DNA of 12,416 bases from Scytonema sp. UIC 10036 (lineage in GTDB: Bacteria > Cyanobacteriota > Cyanobacteriia > Cyanobacteriales > Nostocaceae): NCBI RefSeq assembly GCF_009725235.1, contig NZ_WJFC01000298.1:1-12416 (forward strand), in the 5' to 3' direction. Of this stretch, positions 6,188-12,416 are shown one piece after another. Below the pieces are notes generated by a model that saw only the letters and a list, made by a program, of their open reading frames with translations, was not told where the DNA came from and did no database searches. A program made the translations under genes and the position numbers. How positions within the stretch are numbered: position 1 is the first letter of the stretch; every line of letters starts with the position of its first letter.

Positions 6188-7141
6188 ATGGATATACAGG
6201 TGCAACCTAAATTAATTGTTCATGGAGGAGCTGGAGCTTCTCTGAAAGGTAAAGGAGGATTAGAAGCAGTACGCCGATCGCTTCACAAAATAGTGGAAGA
6301 AGTTTATGCTCTCCTCCTGTCTGGAGTCAGTGCTAAAGAATCGGTGGTGAAGGGCTGTCAACTTTTGGAAGATGAACCCCACTTTAATGCCGGAACTGGT
6401 TCCGTATTGCAATCAGACGGTCAAATTCGTATGAGTGCTTCTCTAATGGATGGTGCTTGCCAAAGTTTTAGTGGCGTGATAAATGTATCGCGGGTCAAAA
6501 ATCCGATTGATTTGGCCCTTGCTCTCCAAAGCTCTCCGGATCGCGTATTGTCTGATTATGGTGCTGCGGAATTAGCACGAGAATTACAAATTCCCAGCTA
6601 TAACGGTTTAACTGAATTGCGGCTACAAGAATGGATACAGGAACGTCAAGATAACTTTAAAAGGGCAATGGCTGGAGTCATTGCTGAAGAAGAATTACTG
6701 GAAACTAGCAGTGCTCGACGCGGTACAATTGGTGTAGTAGCTTTAGATATGCAAGGTAAGCTAGTAGTCGGTACTTCTACTGGCGGAAAAGGATTTGAGC
6801 GCATTGGTCGGGTCAGCGATTCTGCAATGCCAGCAGGCAATTACGCCACAAAATTTGCTGCTGTTAGCTGCACTGGTATTGGCGAAGACATTATGGATGA
6901 GTGCTTGGCACCACGTATTGTAGTACGTGTCACTGATGGAATGCCGCTTCTTGAAGCGATGCAGCGCTCCTTTACAGAAGCACGCGAAAACCACCGGGAT
7001 TTTGGCGCGATCGCTATTGATGCGAGTGGGGCAATAGGTTGGGGTAAAACCTGCCCCACTCTTCTTGCTGCATTTCACAACGGCGACAAGATTAACGATA
7101 CTTTAGAACTGCCCGATGGTAAAGAAGTAGGGGTTGTTTAA
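6188..7141 (+). CDS. iaaA: Isoaspartyl peptidase / plant-type L-asparaginase (Ntn hydrolase)
   Basis: Hydrolyses beta-aspartyl dipeptides and, in many members, L-asparagine. The precursor (317 residues) self-cleaves before a threonine, giving alpha and beta subunits. Family motifs seen: LIVHGGAGAS at the N-terminus, HFNAGTGSV, MDGACQSFSG, then RRGTIGVVALD, where cleavage is predicted between G179 and T180 and T180 is the nucleophile. GNYATKFAAVSCTGIGED and a TDGMPLLEAM segment complete the beta subunit. In the heterocystous Anabaena PCC 7120 the homologous enzyme (All3922) releases Asp and Arg from the beta-Asp-Arg dipeptide of cyanophycin, so the same role is plausible here. That is inference; no cyanophycinase gene is in the window. 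A GGAG at 6169-6172 is 15 nt before ATG 6188, rather far for a ribosome binding site. The gene converges with glmU. Confidence 0.93.
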   Translation: MDIQVQPKLIVHGGAGASLKGKGGLEAVRRSLHKIVEEVYALLLSGVSAKESVVKGCQLLEDEPHFNAGTGSVLQSDGQIRMSASLMDGACQSFSGVINVSRVKNPIDLALALQSSPDRVLSDYGAAELARELQIPSYNGLTELRLQEWIQERQDNFKRAMAGVIAEEELLETSSARRGTIGVVALDMQGKLVVGTSTGGKGFERIGRVSDSAMPAGNYATKFAAVSCTGIGEDIMDECLAPRIVVRVTDGMPLLEAMQRSFTEARENHRDFGAIAIDASGAIGWGKTCPTLLAAFHNGDKINDTLELPDGKEVGVV

Positions 7142-7142
7142 G

Positions 7143-7216
7143 GAATTATGAATTATGAGTTATGAATGATGAAATTTTCAATTCATAATTCATAATTCAT
7201 AATTCATAATTCATAA
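7143..7216. repeat. TTCATAA heptamer array forming a long hairpin between convergent genes
   Basis: Five exact TTCATAA units (7182-7216) are preceded by nearly complementary units (GAATTATGAATTATGAG, from 7143). The spacer can fold into a long AT-rich imperfect hairpin of about 28 paired positions. It fills almost the entire space between the stops of the isoaspartyl peptidase gene (7141) and glmU (7221), so it may act as a bidirectional terminator built from repeat units. There is no strong T run. Confidence 0.8.
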
Positions 7217-7220
7217 TTTA

Positions 7221-8576
7221 TCATTCATCATTTTTCAAGCGCCAGCCCGGTTTCTCTACCTGGCGAGCACGGGCAATGACCAGACAATCATCAGGAACAT
7301 CTTTTGTAACAGCAGAGCCAGCTGCTATATAAACATCATTACCTATTGATAATGGAGCAACTAAAACGCTATTTGCTCCAGTTTTTGTGCGATCCCCAAT
7401 TGTAGTTGGGTGTTTTTTCACTCCGTCATAGTTGGCGGTAATTGTCCCTGCACCAATATTGACTCGGGTTCCGGCAGTGGTATCACCTAAGTATGAAAGG
7501 TGAGCTGCATTGGAATGGTCACCTAGCTTGGTATTTTTTAGTTCTACAAAATTTCCTATCCGGCACTGAGCACCTACAACAACATGACCGCGTAAATGAG
7601 CATAAGGACCGACTGTGGTTCCTGAGTGTATAACACTTTTGATAACGACAGAATATTGTACAGTCACGTTTTCACCGATTTGGCTATTTTCAATCAAACT
7701 TCCCGGTCCAATGCGACTTCCAGTCTGAATAACCGTACTTCCTCTTAGGTGAGTTTGAGGTTCAATAATGACATCTGGTTGTAATTCTACGGTGTCGTCA
7801 ATAGTAATACTTGCGGGGTCTACGAGCGTAACACCAGCTAACATCCATTTTTCTTTGATTCGCCTTTGCAAAATCTCGTATGCTGTAGCAAGTTGCAGGC
7901 GATCGTTAATGCCAAGAATTTCCCGTTCGTCCTCTAAATCCAATGCCATTACCGGCTTAATTTGGCTAACAGTGTCAGTGAGATAGTACTCTTTCTGAGC
8001 ATTATTTGCTTGTAGGTGAGGCAAAATGTTGGCTAAATCCTGCCATCGGAAGCAGTAAATACCAGCATTAATACGTTTGTTCTCTTTTTGTTCTGGAGTG
8101 CAATCTTTATCTTCAATAATTTGTTGAACTATATTTTCACTATTACAAAAAACGCGTCCGTAACCCTTAGGATTATCTACCTTTGCTGTCAGGATGGTGG
8201 CAGCGTTTTGGTTTTTGGTGTGAGTTTCTAACAAATTTCTTAAGGTTTCTGGACGCAGCAACGGTACATCACCGTACAGTACTAGTAGATCTCCAGTGTA
8301 ACCTTCTAAATAGGGCAATAACTGCTGGACTGCATGACCTGTGCCAAGTTGTTCGGTCTGTTCTACAAACTCCAAACTCGGAATTGGCTGCAGGGCTGCC
8401 TTGACTTCTTCTGCTTGATATCCTATAATAACCATCTGTCGAGTGGGCGCAAGTGGTTTGACGCTCTCAATCACTTGTTCGATGAGCGATCGCCCACCCA
8501 GGGAATGTAAAACTTTAGGCAAGCTGGATTTCATGCGCGTTCCACGTCCGGCTGCCAAAATTGCTACAACTACCAT
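7221..8576 (-). CDS. glmU: Bifunctional N-acetylglucosamine-1-phosphate uridyltransferase / glucosamine-1-phosphate acetyltransferase
   Basis: Makes UDP-GlcNAc, the precursor for peptidoglycan and lipopolysaccharide. The C-terminal domain acetylates glucosamine-1-phosphate and the N-terminal domain transfers UMP. Seen: the nucleotidyltransferase signature [18 protein letters not shown] at residues 7-24, [11 protein letters not shown] and [10 protein letters not shown] (uridyltransferase pocket), then from about residue 250 hexapeptide repeats of a left-handed beta helix with [21 protein letters not shown] (H359 matches the catalytic His of the acetyltransferase in E. coli GlmU) and [13 protein letters not shown]. 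The 451-residue length is normal (E. coli 456) and both active sites look intact. Start is ATG 8576. The REC-HD-GYP gene ends 69 bp upstream on the same strand, so read-through is possible. Confidence 0.97.
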   Translation of the reverse strand: MVVVAILAAGRGTRMKSSLPKVLHSLGGRSLIEQVIESVKPLAPTRQMVIIGYQAEEVKAALQPIPSLEFVEQTEQLGTGHAVQQLLPYLEGYTGDLLVLYGDVPLLRPETLRNLLETHTKNQNAATILTAKVDNPKGYGRVFCNSENIVQQIIEDKDCTPEQKENKRINAGIYCFRWQDLANILPHLQANNAQKEYYLTDTVSQIKPVMALDLEDEREILGINDRLQLATAYEILQRRIKEKWMLAGVTLVDPASITIDDTVELQPDVIIEPQTHLRGSTVIQTGSRIGPGSLIENSQIGENVTVQYSVVIKSVIHSGTTVGPYAHLRGHVVVGAQCRIGNFVELKNTKLGDHSNAAHLSYLGDTTAGTRVNIGAGTITANYDGVKKHPTTIGDRTKTGANSVLVAPLSIGNDVYIAAGSAVTKDVPDDCLVIARARQVEKPGWRLKNDE

Positions 8577-8611
8577 AATAAGTATGAATTGCTTTGACTG
8601 GCTTACTTATT
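8577..8611. repeat. 7-bp inverted repeat upstream of glmU
   Basis: AATAAGT (8577-8583), directly against the glmU ATG, is the inverted complement of ACTTATT (8605-8611). In the glmU transcript a hairpin with a 21-nt loop would place one arm immediately at the start codon and could influence initiation; alternatively it is chance in AT-rich DNA. Confidence 0.3.
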
Positions 8612-8645
8612 CGAGTGTAGACTCAATTAATACCAGGTTACTCAT

Positions 8646-9884
8646 TTAAGGCAAGCAATTCTGGCAAGAAATCATGACAAACTCCTCAAACTGCTTCATG
8701 AGTTCGGGATTGCGCCAACCCTGTTTTGTTTCCTCTGCCATCACTGTGAGTGCTTCTTTGGCACTAAATGCTTTTTTGTAAGGTCTTTCGCTTGTTAAAG
8801 CATCAAAAACATCAATAAATTGAAAGACTTGTGCTAAGTAGGGAATTTGCTCGCCCACAAGCCCATCAGGATAACCCGAACCATCCCACCGTTCGTGGTG
8901 GTGTCGGATGATGGGAACTACGCCCCGCATACTGCGTAGTGGCTGGCAAATCTTTTCTCCAATTAAAACGTGCTGCTTCATAATTGTCCATTCTTCAGGA
9001 GTCAGTTTTCCCTGTTTTAGCAGTATAGAATCGGGAATACCTACCTTGCCAATATCATGAAGATAGCCGCCCCACATCAAATCTCGAATTTGATTGCGTG
9101 TTAAACCCAAGTACTCACCAAAAGCTTGGCCCAATTTCATTAACCGTTCGCAGTGATCTCCGGTGTTGGGATCGCGGCTCTCAATAGCTCTAGCAATAGA
9201 AAACAGGACTTGTTCCGCGTGGTCTAAATCTTCATTTAGCCGCTTTTGTTGTACAAGAGATTTAACACGGGCTGCTAGTTCCACGCGATCGAATGGTTTG
9301 GTCAAGAAATCGTCTGCACCTACCTCAATTCCCCGAATACGCGATCGCCTATCGTTTAAAGCAGTAATAAAAATCACTGGTATAAGCCTAGTTGACTCTT
9401 CCTGTTTGAGCAACTGGCAAACTTCAAATCCATCCATTCCTGGCATCATCACGTCTAATAGAATCAGGTCTGGTTGTTTTTGCGTTACCAGTTCTATGGC
9501 AGTACCACCACTATCTGCTTCTATGACTTCGTAGCCTTCCATAGCTAAAAGAGCAACCGCCGTCATCCGACTAGCTGCATGGTCATCAACCACTAAAACT
9601 TTAGGCGCATCCGAATCACTACCATTCACTGTCCAACATACGGTTTGTACCGTTCTAGATACCAATAAATCAAATATGGAATTCACACGAGGGCTTACCC
9701 AAGAAGCGGGTGTTTCCGGTTCTTCAAGACTGATTTCTTTTATCGGTGAATTCAGAGCATCATCCTTATTCTGTAAAGATGATGTATTATTTGTAGATAT
9801 AGTATTTTTGACTTGGTTTGACAAGTTCGGCTCACTAACAATTCCATGAGTAGGGCCTGTAAATTTGGATTTCCATTGAACCAC
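8646..9884 (-). CDS. Response regulator with HD-GYP output domain (c-di-GMP phosphodiesterase-like)
   Basis: A 412-residue two-component regulator of the RpfG type. Residues 1-90 are polar and of low complexity with no domain I recognise. A receiver domain follows (about 95-215): acidic pair D100/D101, phosphoacceptor D144 in LLDVMMPGMDG, and K196 in LTKPF, so phosphorylation is expected to work. After a short coiled linker (QQKRLNEDLDHAEQ) comes the HD-GYP domain (about 220-400), with GDHCERL, YLHDIGK (H276, D277) and HHHERWDGSGYPDG (G337-Y338-P339). Intact HD and GYP motifs support hydrolysis of c-di-GMP in the cytoplasm. Start is GTG 9884, decided by GGAG seven bases upstream; the nearby ATG is out of frame. 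The cognate kinase is not adjacent. glmU lies downstream on the same strand. Confidence 0.93.
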   Translation of the reverse strand: MVQWKSKFTGPTHGIVSEPNLSNQVKNTISTNNTSSLQNKDDALNSPIKEISLEEPETPASWVSPRVNSIFDLLVSRTVQTVCWTVNGSDSDAPKVLVVDDHAASRMTAVALLAMEGYEVIEADSGGTAIELVTQKQPDLILLDVMMPGMDGFEVCQLLKQEESTRLIPVIFITALNDRRSRIRGIEVGADDFLTKPFDRVELAARVKSLVQQKRLNEDLDHAEQVLFSIARAIESRDPNTGDHCERLMKLGQAFGEYLGLTRNQIRDLMWGGYLHDIGKVGIPDSILLKQGKLTPEEWTIMKQHVLIGEKICQPLRSMRGVVPIIRHHHERWDGSGYPDGLVGEQIPYLAQVFQFIDVFDALTSERPYKKAFSAKEALTVMAEETKQGWRNPELMKQFEEFVMISCQNCLP

Positions 9885-10359
9885 AAGGGTACTCCAATTT
9901 CAAAATAGTTAACATTGATAGTTCTTCAAAACAAGTTTACTTTTTATCAGCATTTATATGCTAGCAAAACACGTTTTTTCTTTATAAGTTGCATAAATCT
10001 TTTCATCTTTTTTAAGATATTAGAAATCATGCTATGTGCTTTCATTCCTATCTTTCCAGTATGAGCAATTCCTGGTTGAGTTAAATCGGGTTTTTTACGG
10101 AGATTTCTTAGCATGGTATTCAAAGAATAATCTTGCTAAGCTTCCGATCTCTATCAAAATTAAGTATCGGTATTTTAAAGATTTGACTTCAACCTCAGTA
10201 TTTACACATTTTTGTCATAAAATTTACATTAATTACACAATTATTGTTATTTTTTTGACTTTTTAGGACACATTAACAGACAATTTAGTATTGAAAGTTA
10301 CAGAAATTTTTGTTTTTAACTTTCAGTCAATTCTCCTATAGTAATAAATTTTACACTAT
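9885..10359. other. AT-rich intergenic region, no gene seen
   Basis: A 475-bp gap between the start of the REC-HD-GYP gene and the stop of the methyltransferase gene. An open frame at 10036-10266 (GTG start, 76 codons) is rich in Phe/Tyr/Ile/Lys as expected from AT-rich noise, has no ribosome binding site and resembles nothing I know. The REC-HD-GYP promoter should lie near 9900-9950, but no convincing hexamer pair is seen. A 9-bp inverted repeat occurs at 10292-10325. Confidence 0.6.
10292..10325. terminator. Inverted repeat downstream of the methyltransferase gene
   Basis: TGAAAGTTA (10292-10300) is perfectly complementary to TAACTTTCA (10317-10325) with a 16-nt loop. It lies 34 bp beyond the stop of the minus-strand gene at 10360, a suitable place for a terminator, but the T run that would follow is missing, so the role is uncertain. 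Confidence 0.35.
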
Positions 10360-11289
10360 CTATAGACTTTTAGAGAGCCATCTTTTTCGCCAATAAGATG
10401 TAGGTTCAAGAGTTGAAGCTTGTTGCTCTTGTTGCCGTCGTTTCAAAATGTTATCTGCCGAATCATTCAGTTGTGGATCTCGATAAGGAATCGCGGCACG
10501 GGTTAACAAATGTTCTTTTTCTGCTTGGGAGAGAGGGGGAAGAGGAGACAAGGAGGACACGGGGGACAAGGTAGAATTTGCTTCCTTGTCTACCCCCTTT
10601 CCCTTCTCCTTCAAATGGGCAGCAACAGTACCGGGTGCGCGCCTTCCAACGGGTGGCGTGGAACCGATTTGTAGTTTGGCGACTTTGAGTGCAGTACGCA
10701 CAGCCGCAGCACAAGAGTAGGTTGCTAGTAAACCGTTTAAGTCCAAGCAAAAGGAAAGTTGCTGAATAAATTCAACAGTCCACAACTGCGGACACTGAGG
10801 GGGAGAAAATGGATCGAGAAAAATAGCATCAGCTTTAAAACCGGATTTGTTTACAAGCTGAATTGTGCTTCTAGCATCACCAATTAAGAGATTTGCACTC
10901 AGGCAATCTTGGACGACTTGATACTCGCTAGCTAATTGAGCCAAAATTTGAGTATAGTTATATTCCCAATTGTCATATAAATGACGATCGATTGCAGCTT
11001 GTGGTACTGCAGCATTTAGTTCTAAACCAATAACTTCCACATGACATTTGGGGTTGACTTCCCAAATCGTTTGTAGAGCTGCTGCTGTGTTATATCCCAA
11101 TCCGTAACAAACATCCAAAAGCCGCAAGTTTGATTTATTTGCAGCGAAAGCAAGTTGAGTTGGCACTGAGAATTTGAGAAAACTCTCTTGACGAGCTCCA
11201 TAGTGACTGTGGAACAATTCGCCAAATTCTTGTGAAAAGAAGGTAAATGAACCATCTGCGGTTGACTCTGGTGTAAAATTTTCTTTCAT
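10360..11289 (-). CDS. MnmC/MnmD-like tRNA 5-methylaminomethyl-2-thiouridine methyltransferase (DUF752 type)
   Basis: A Rossmann-fold SAM-dependent methyltransferase resembling the N-terminal half of MnmC, which completes mnm5U at wobble position 34 of certain tRNAs. The FAD-dependent oxidase half of E. coli MnmC is absent, as in stand-alone MnmD proteins. Seen: SAM motif RLLDVCYGLGYNT (residues 56-68), acidic EVIGLELN at strand 2, LLIGDAR, and the active-site-like ADAIFLDPFSPPQCPQLW (153-170, matching the DxFxPxxNPxxW pattern of MnmC). TYSCAAAVRTAL and VGRRAPGT also fit the family. Residues about 226-251 (LKEKGKGVDKEANSTLSPVS onward) interrupt the conserved region before LSQAEKEHLLTRAAIPYRDP. 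Their DNA looks like a CCTTGT-type repeat, suggesting an in-frame insertion outside the catalytic core. Start is ATG 11289. The gene diverges from the sulfurtransferase gene; 2-thiolation of the same wobble base needs sulfur transfer, but a link to that neighbour is speculation. Confidence 0.88.
   Translation of the reverse strand: MKENFTPESTADGSFTFFSQEFGELFHSHYGARQESFLKFSVPTQLAFAANKSNLRLLDVCYGLGYNTAAALQTIWEVNPKCHVEVIGLELNAAVPQAAIDRHLYDNWEYNYTQILAQLASEYQVVQDCLSANLLIGDARSTIQLVNKSGFKADAIFLDPFSPPQCPQLWTVEFIQQLSFCLDLNGLLATYSCAAAVRTALKVAKLQIGSTPPVGRRAPGTVAAHLKEKGKGVDKEANSTLSPVSSLSPLPPLSQAEKEHLLTRAAIPYRDPQLNDSADNILKRRQQEQQASTLEPTSYWRKRWLSKSL
10537..10614. repeat. Repeat-derived in-frame segment inside the methyltransferase gene
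   Basis: Purine-rich runs on the plus strand (GGGGGAAGAGGAGACAAGG, GGACACGGGGGACAAGG), then CTTCCTTGTCTACCCCC and CCTTTCCCTTCTCC, have the low-complexity look of dispersed CCTTGT repeats, and CTTCCTTGTCT also occurs in the tandem array at 203-247. The segment is about 78 bp (26 codons), keeps the frame open and encodes a Lys/Ser/Pro-rich linker unlike the flanking protein. The boundaries are my estimate. Confidence 0.5.
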
Positions 11290-11309
11290 GTCATATTTTA
11301 TACTTTGTC

Positions 11310-11346
11310 AAGGGGCTAATGGCTAATTGCTAATTGCTAATTGCTA
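11310..11346. repeat. AATTGCT heptamer repeats with distal inverted copies
   Basis: GGCTAATGGCTAATTGCTAATTGCTAATTGCTAT-type units lie just upstream of the methyltransferase start. Related units in inverted orientation (ATTAGCTATTAGGCAATAACC, then ATTAGCCATTAACC, about 11424-11460) lie just before the sulfurtransferase gene, so the whole 11310-11460 spacer forms a large imperfect inverted repeat. Confidence 0.7.
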
Positions 11347-11364
11347 TCTGTACTATTAGTCATT

Positions 11365-11415
11365 GGTAGGGTGAGCATTGCCCACCAACTATAGAATGTG
11401 CGGCACAGCCCTACC
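11365..11415. repeat. Dispersed palindromic intergenic repeat in the divergent spacer
   Basis: GGTAGGG (11365-11371) and CCCTACC (11409-11415) are perfect inverted ends around a core that includes GAGCATTGCCCACC and CGGCACAG. The unit resembles the small GTAGGG...CCCTAC repeats scattered through Nostoc-like genomes (recalled, not checked). It sits inside the larger heptamer inverted repeat, between the divergent methyltransferase and sulfurtransferase genes. Confidence 0.6.
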
Positions 11416-11469
11416 TACGCCCTATTAGCTATTAGGCAATAACCATTAGCCATTAACCAATAAACTTTT

Positions 11470-12297
11470 ATGATCGACAAACATTTCGTTGTTTCTTGTG
11501 AATGGCTGTTAGAACATCTTGAAGATCCACAAGTTGTTATAGTGGATTGTCGCTTTTCTCTCGCAGATCCACAACTGGGACAGCAACAGTACAAAGAGTG
11601 TCATATTAAAGGGTCATACTACTTAGACTTAAATCTAGATCTTTCTAGTCCTGTTGGAAAACATGGAGGCAGACATCCTCTGCCAGAACCTGATAAATTA
11701 GCTCAAAAGTTGTCAAAAATTGGAGTAAATTCTCAAGAAACTCTTGTTATTGCCTATGATGATTCTCGTTACGCTTTTGCATCTCGTTTGTGGTGGTTGT
11801 TGCGCTACCTCGGACACGAGAAAGTGGCGGTACTAAATGGGGGTTTTGCTGCATGGCAAAGAGTTGGTTATCCTGTTACGGATGTTGTGCCAGAACACAA
11901 AGTATCTATGGGGCTGACTTTTATACCTAAGATCCAAACAGACATGGTAGTGGAGATCGTTACAGTGAAAGAGAGAAAAGATTTACAAGAAGTTGTGCTG
12001 GTTGATTCGCGAGAAACGGAGCGTTACTTGGGAATTAGAGAACCAATTGATAAAATTGCCGGACATATTCCTGGTGCAGTCAATTATCCTTGGCAAGAAG
12101 TGACAGACTCTGCGGGGTATTTGCTGCCTACTGTAGAGCAACGCCATCGATGGTCTAAAGTTGAAAATGCCGAGGAAATTTTTGTTTATTGTGGTTCTGG
12201 GGTAACTGCTTGTGTCAACTTACTATCGCTGGAGTTAGCAGGCATACATACAGGGAAACTCTATGCTGGTAGTTGGAGTGATTGGATTAGTTATTAG
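11470..12297 (+). CDS. sseA: Two-domain sulfurtransferase (rhodanese / 3-mercaptopyruvate sulfurtransferase type)
   Basis: Transfers sulfane sulfur from 3-mercaptopyruvate or thiosulfate to an acceptor through a cysteine persulfide. It has two rhodanese-like domains. The N-terminal one (about residues 8-130: VSCEWLLEHL, IVDCRF, HIKGSYYLDL, GFAAWQRVGYPV) lacks the catalytic Cys, with YDDSRYAFASRLWW at that position. The C-terminal one (about 165-275: VLVDSRETERYLG, GHIPGAVNYPW) carries FVYCGSGVTACV with C241. The CGSGVTA loop is that of 3-mercaptopyruvate sulfurtransferases such as E. coli SseA rather than the CRKGVT of classical rhodanese; substrate is inferred from this only. The protein ends right after LYAGSWSDWISY, a few residues shorter than I expect for the family, and the stop falls at the start of a TTAG/GGTTGGT repeat region. 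Start is ATG 11470; no clear ribosome binding site is seen. Confidence 0.92.
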   Translation: MIDKHFVVSCEWLLEHLEDPQVVIVDCRFSLADPQLGQQQYKECHIKGSYYLDLNLDLSSPVGKHGGRHPLPEPDKLAQKLSKIGVNSQETLVIAYDDSRYAFASRLWWLLRYLGHEKVAVLNGGFAAWQRVGYPVTDVVPEHKVSMGLTFIPKIQTDMVVEIVTVKERKDLQEVVLVDSRETERYLGIREPIDKIAGHIPGAVNYPWQEVTDSAGYLLPTVEQRHRWSKVENAEEIFVYCGSGVTACVNLLSLELAGIHTGKLYAGSWSDWISY

Positions 12298-12300
12298 TTA

Positions 12301-12333
12301 GTGGTTGGTGGTTGGTGGTTTTTCCACTAAGAG
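12301..12333. repeat. GTGGTTG heptamer repeats ending in a small hairpin
   Basis: GTGGTTG units are repeated directly after the sulfurtransferase stop, followed by GTGG-TTTTT-CCAC, a 4-bp hairpin. It may serve as a weak terminator for the sulfurtransferase gene. Confidence 0.5.
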
Positions 12334-12359
12334 ACTTCTAATTAAAAAATTATCCCATC

Positions 12360-12387
12360 GTAGGGGCGCAAGGCATTGCGCCCCTAC
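12360..12387. repeat. Perfect 12-bp palindromic intergenic repeat
   Basis: GTAGGGGCGCAA (12360-12371), loop GGCA, TTGCGCCCCTAC (12376-12387). The arms are perfect and GC-rich, unlike the AT-rich surroundings. Elements with this core are, from memory, widespread as short intergenic repeats in Nostocales. It is followed by a lone ATTTTGGATTTGGG heptamer-like remnant at about 12394. As RNA it would be a strong hairpin and could also stop transcription. Confidence 0.85.
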
Positions 12388-12416
12388 ACGTTTATTTTGG
12401 ATTTGGGATAATTTAT

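Noticed and set aside
10036..10266. 76-codon plus-strand ORF in the large intergenic gap
   Set aside because: GTG start without a ribosome binding site, composition expected from AT-rich noise, no recognisable family.
10463..10750. 95-codon minus-strand ORF overlapping the methyltransferase gene
   Set aside because: Out-of-frame shadow; the overlapping frame carries the conserved methyltransferase motifs.
12360..12387. Terminal inverted repeat of an insertion sequence
   Set aside because: No transposase gene or partner end is present; the palindrome fits a short stand-alone intergenic repeat.

Overview
The window looks like chromosomal DNA of a filamentous, Nostocales-type cyanobacterium. 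Evidence seen: several HIP1 octamers (GCGATCGC, for example near 2321, 3927, 7006, 8487 and 9341), abundant 7-bp tandem repeats (ATTTTGG, TTCATAA, AATTGCT), short perfect palindromic intergenic repeats, and proteins typical of cyanobacteria (a multi-GAF kinase, a DUF2256 mini-protein, a membrane-anchored winged-helix-like protein). Genus is not resolvable from sequence alone.

Layout. 1-340: heptamer and 9-mer repeats, no credible gene. 342-483 and 542-671: two tRNA-like genes on the minus strand. Their D and T arms are good (acceptor perfect in the first, two non-Watson-Crick positions in the second), but each carries 50-70 extra nucleotides in the middle, and they share a 31-nt block there. 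672-1015: palindromic repeats and a candidate promoter. 1016-1750 (+): membrane protein with nucleic-acid-binding-like domains. 1800-2927 (-): class 2 dihydroorotate dehydrogenase. 3043-5886 (+): four-GAF sensor-kinase-like protein, divergent from pyrD. 5997-6152 (+): DUF2256 zinc-ribbon-like protein, followed closely by 6188-7141 (+): isoaspartyl peptidase/asparaginase. 7221-8576 (-): GlmU. 8646-9884 (-): REC-HD-GYP response regulator, upstream of glmU on the same strand. 9885-10359: AT-rich non-coding gap. 10360-11289 (-): MnmC/MnmD-like methyltransferase with an apparent repeat-derived insertion. 11470-12297 (+): two-domain sulfurtransferase. The window ends in palindromic repeats.

How the genes relate. 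Most are single housekeeping genes: pyrimidine synthesis (pyrD), UDP-GlcNAc synthesis for the envelope (glmU), peptide turnover that in heterocystous cyanobacteria can include cyanophycin dipeptides (isoaspartyl peptidase), tRNA wobble modification (MnmD-like) and sulfur transfer. Two signalling proteins (GAF kinase-like, REC-HD-GYP) are not adjacent and nothing shows they are partners. No phage, CRISPR, toxin-antitoxin or biosynthetic cluster is visible.

The least ordinary part is the pair of oversized tRNA-like genes embedded in heptamer repeats at 300-700. They do not fit the standard cloverleaf in the middle, and this is the best candidate for something undescribed. The rest is largely conventional.
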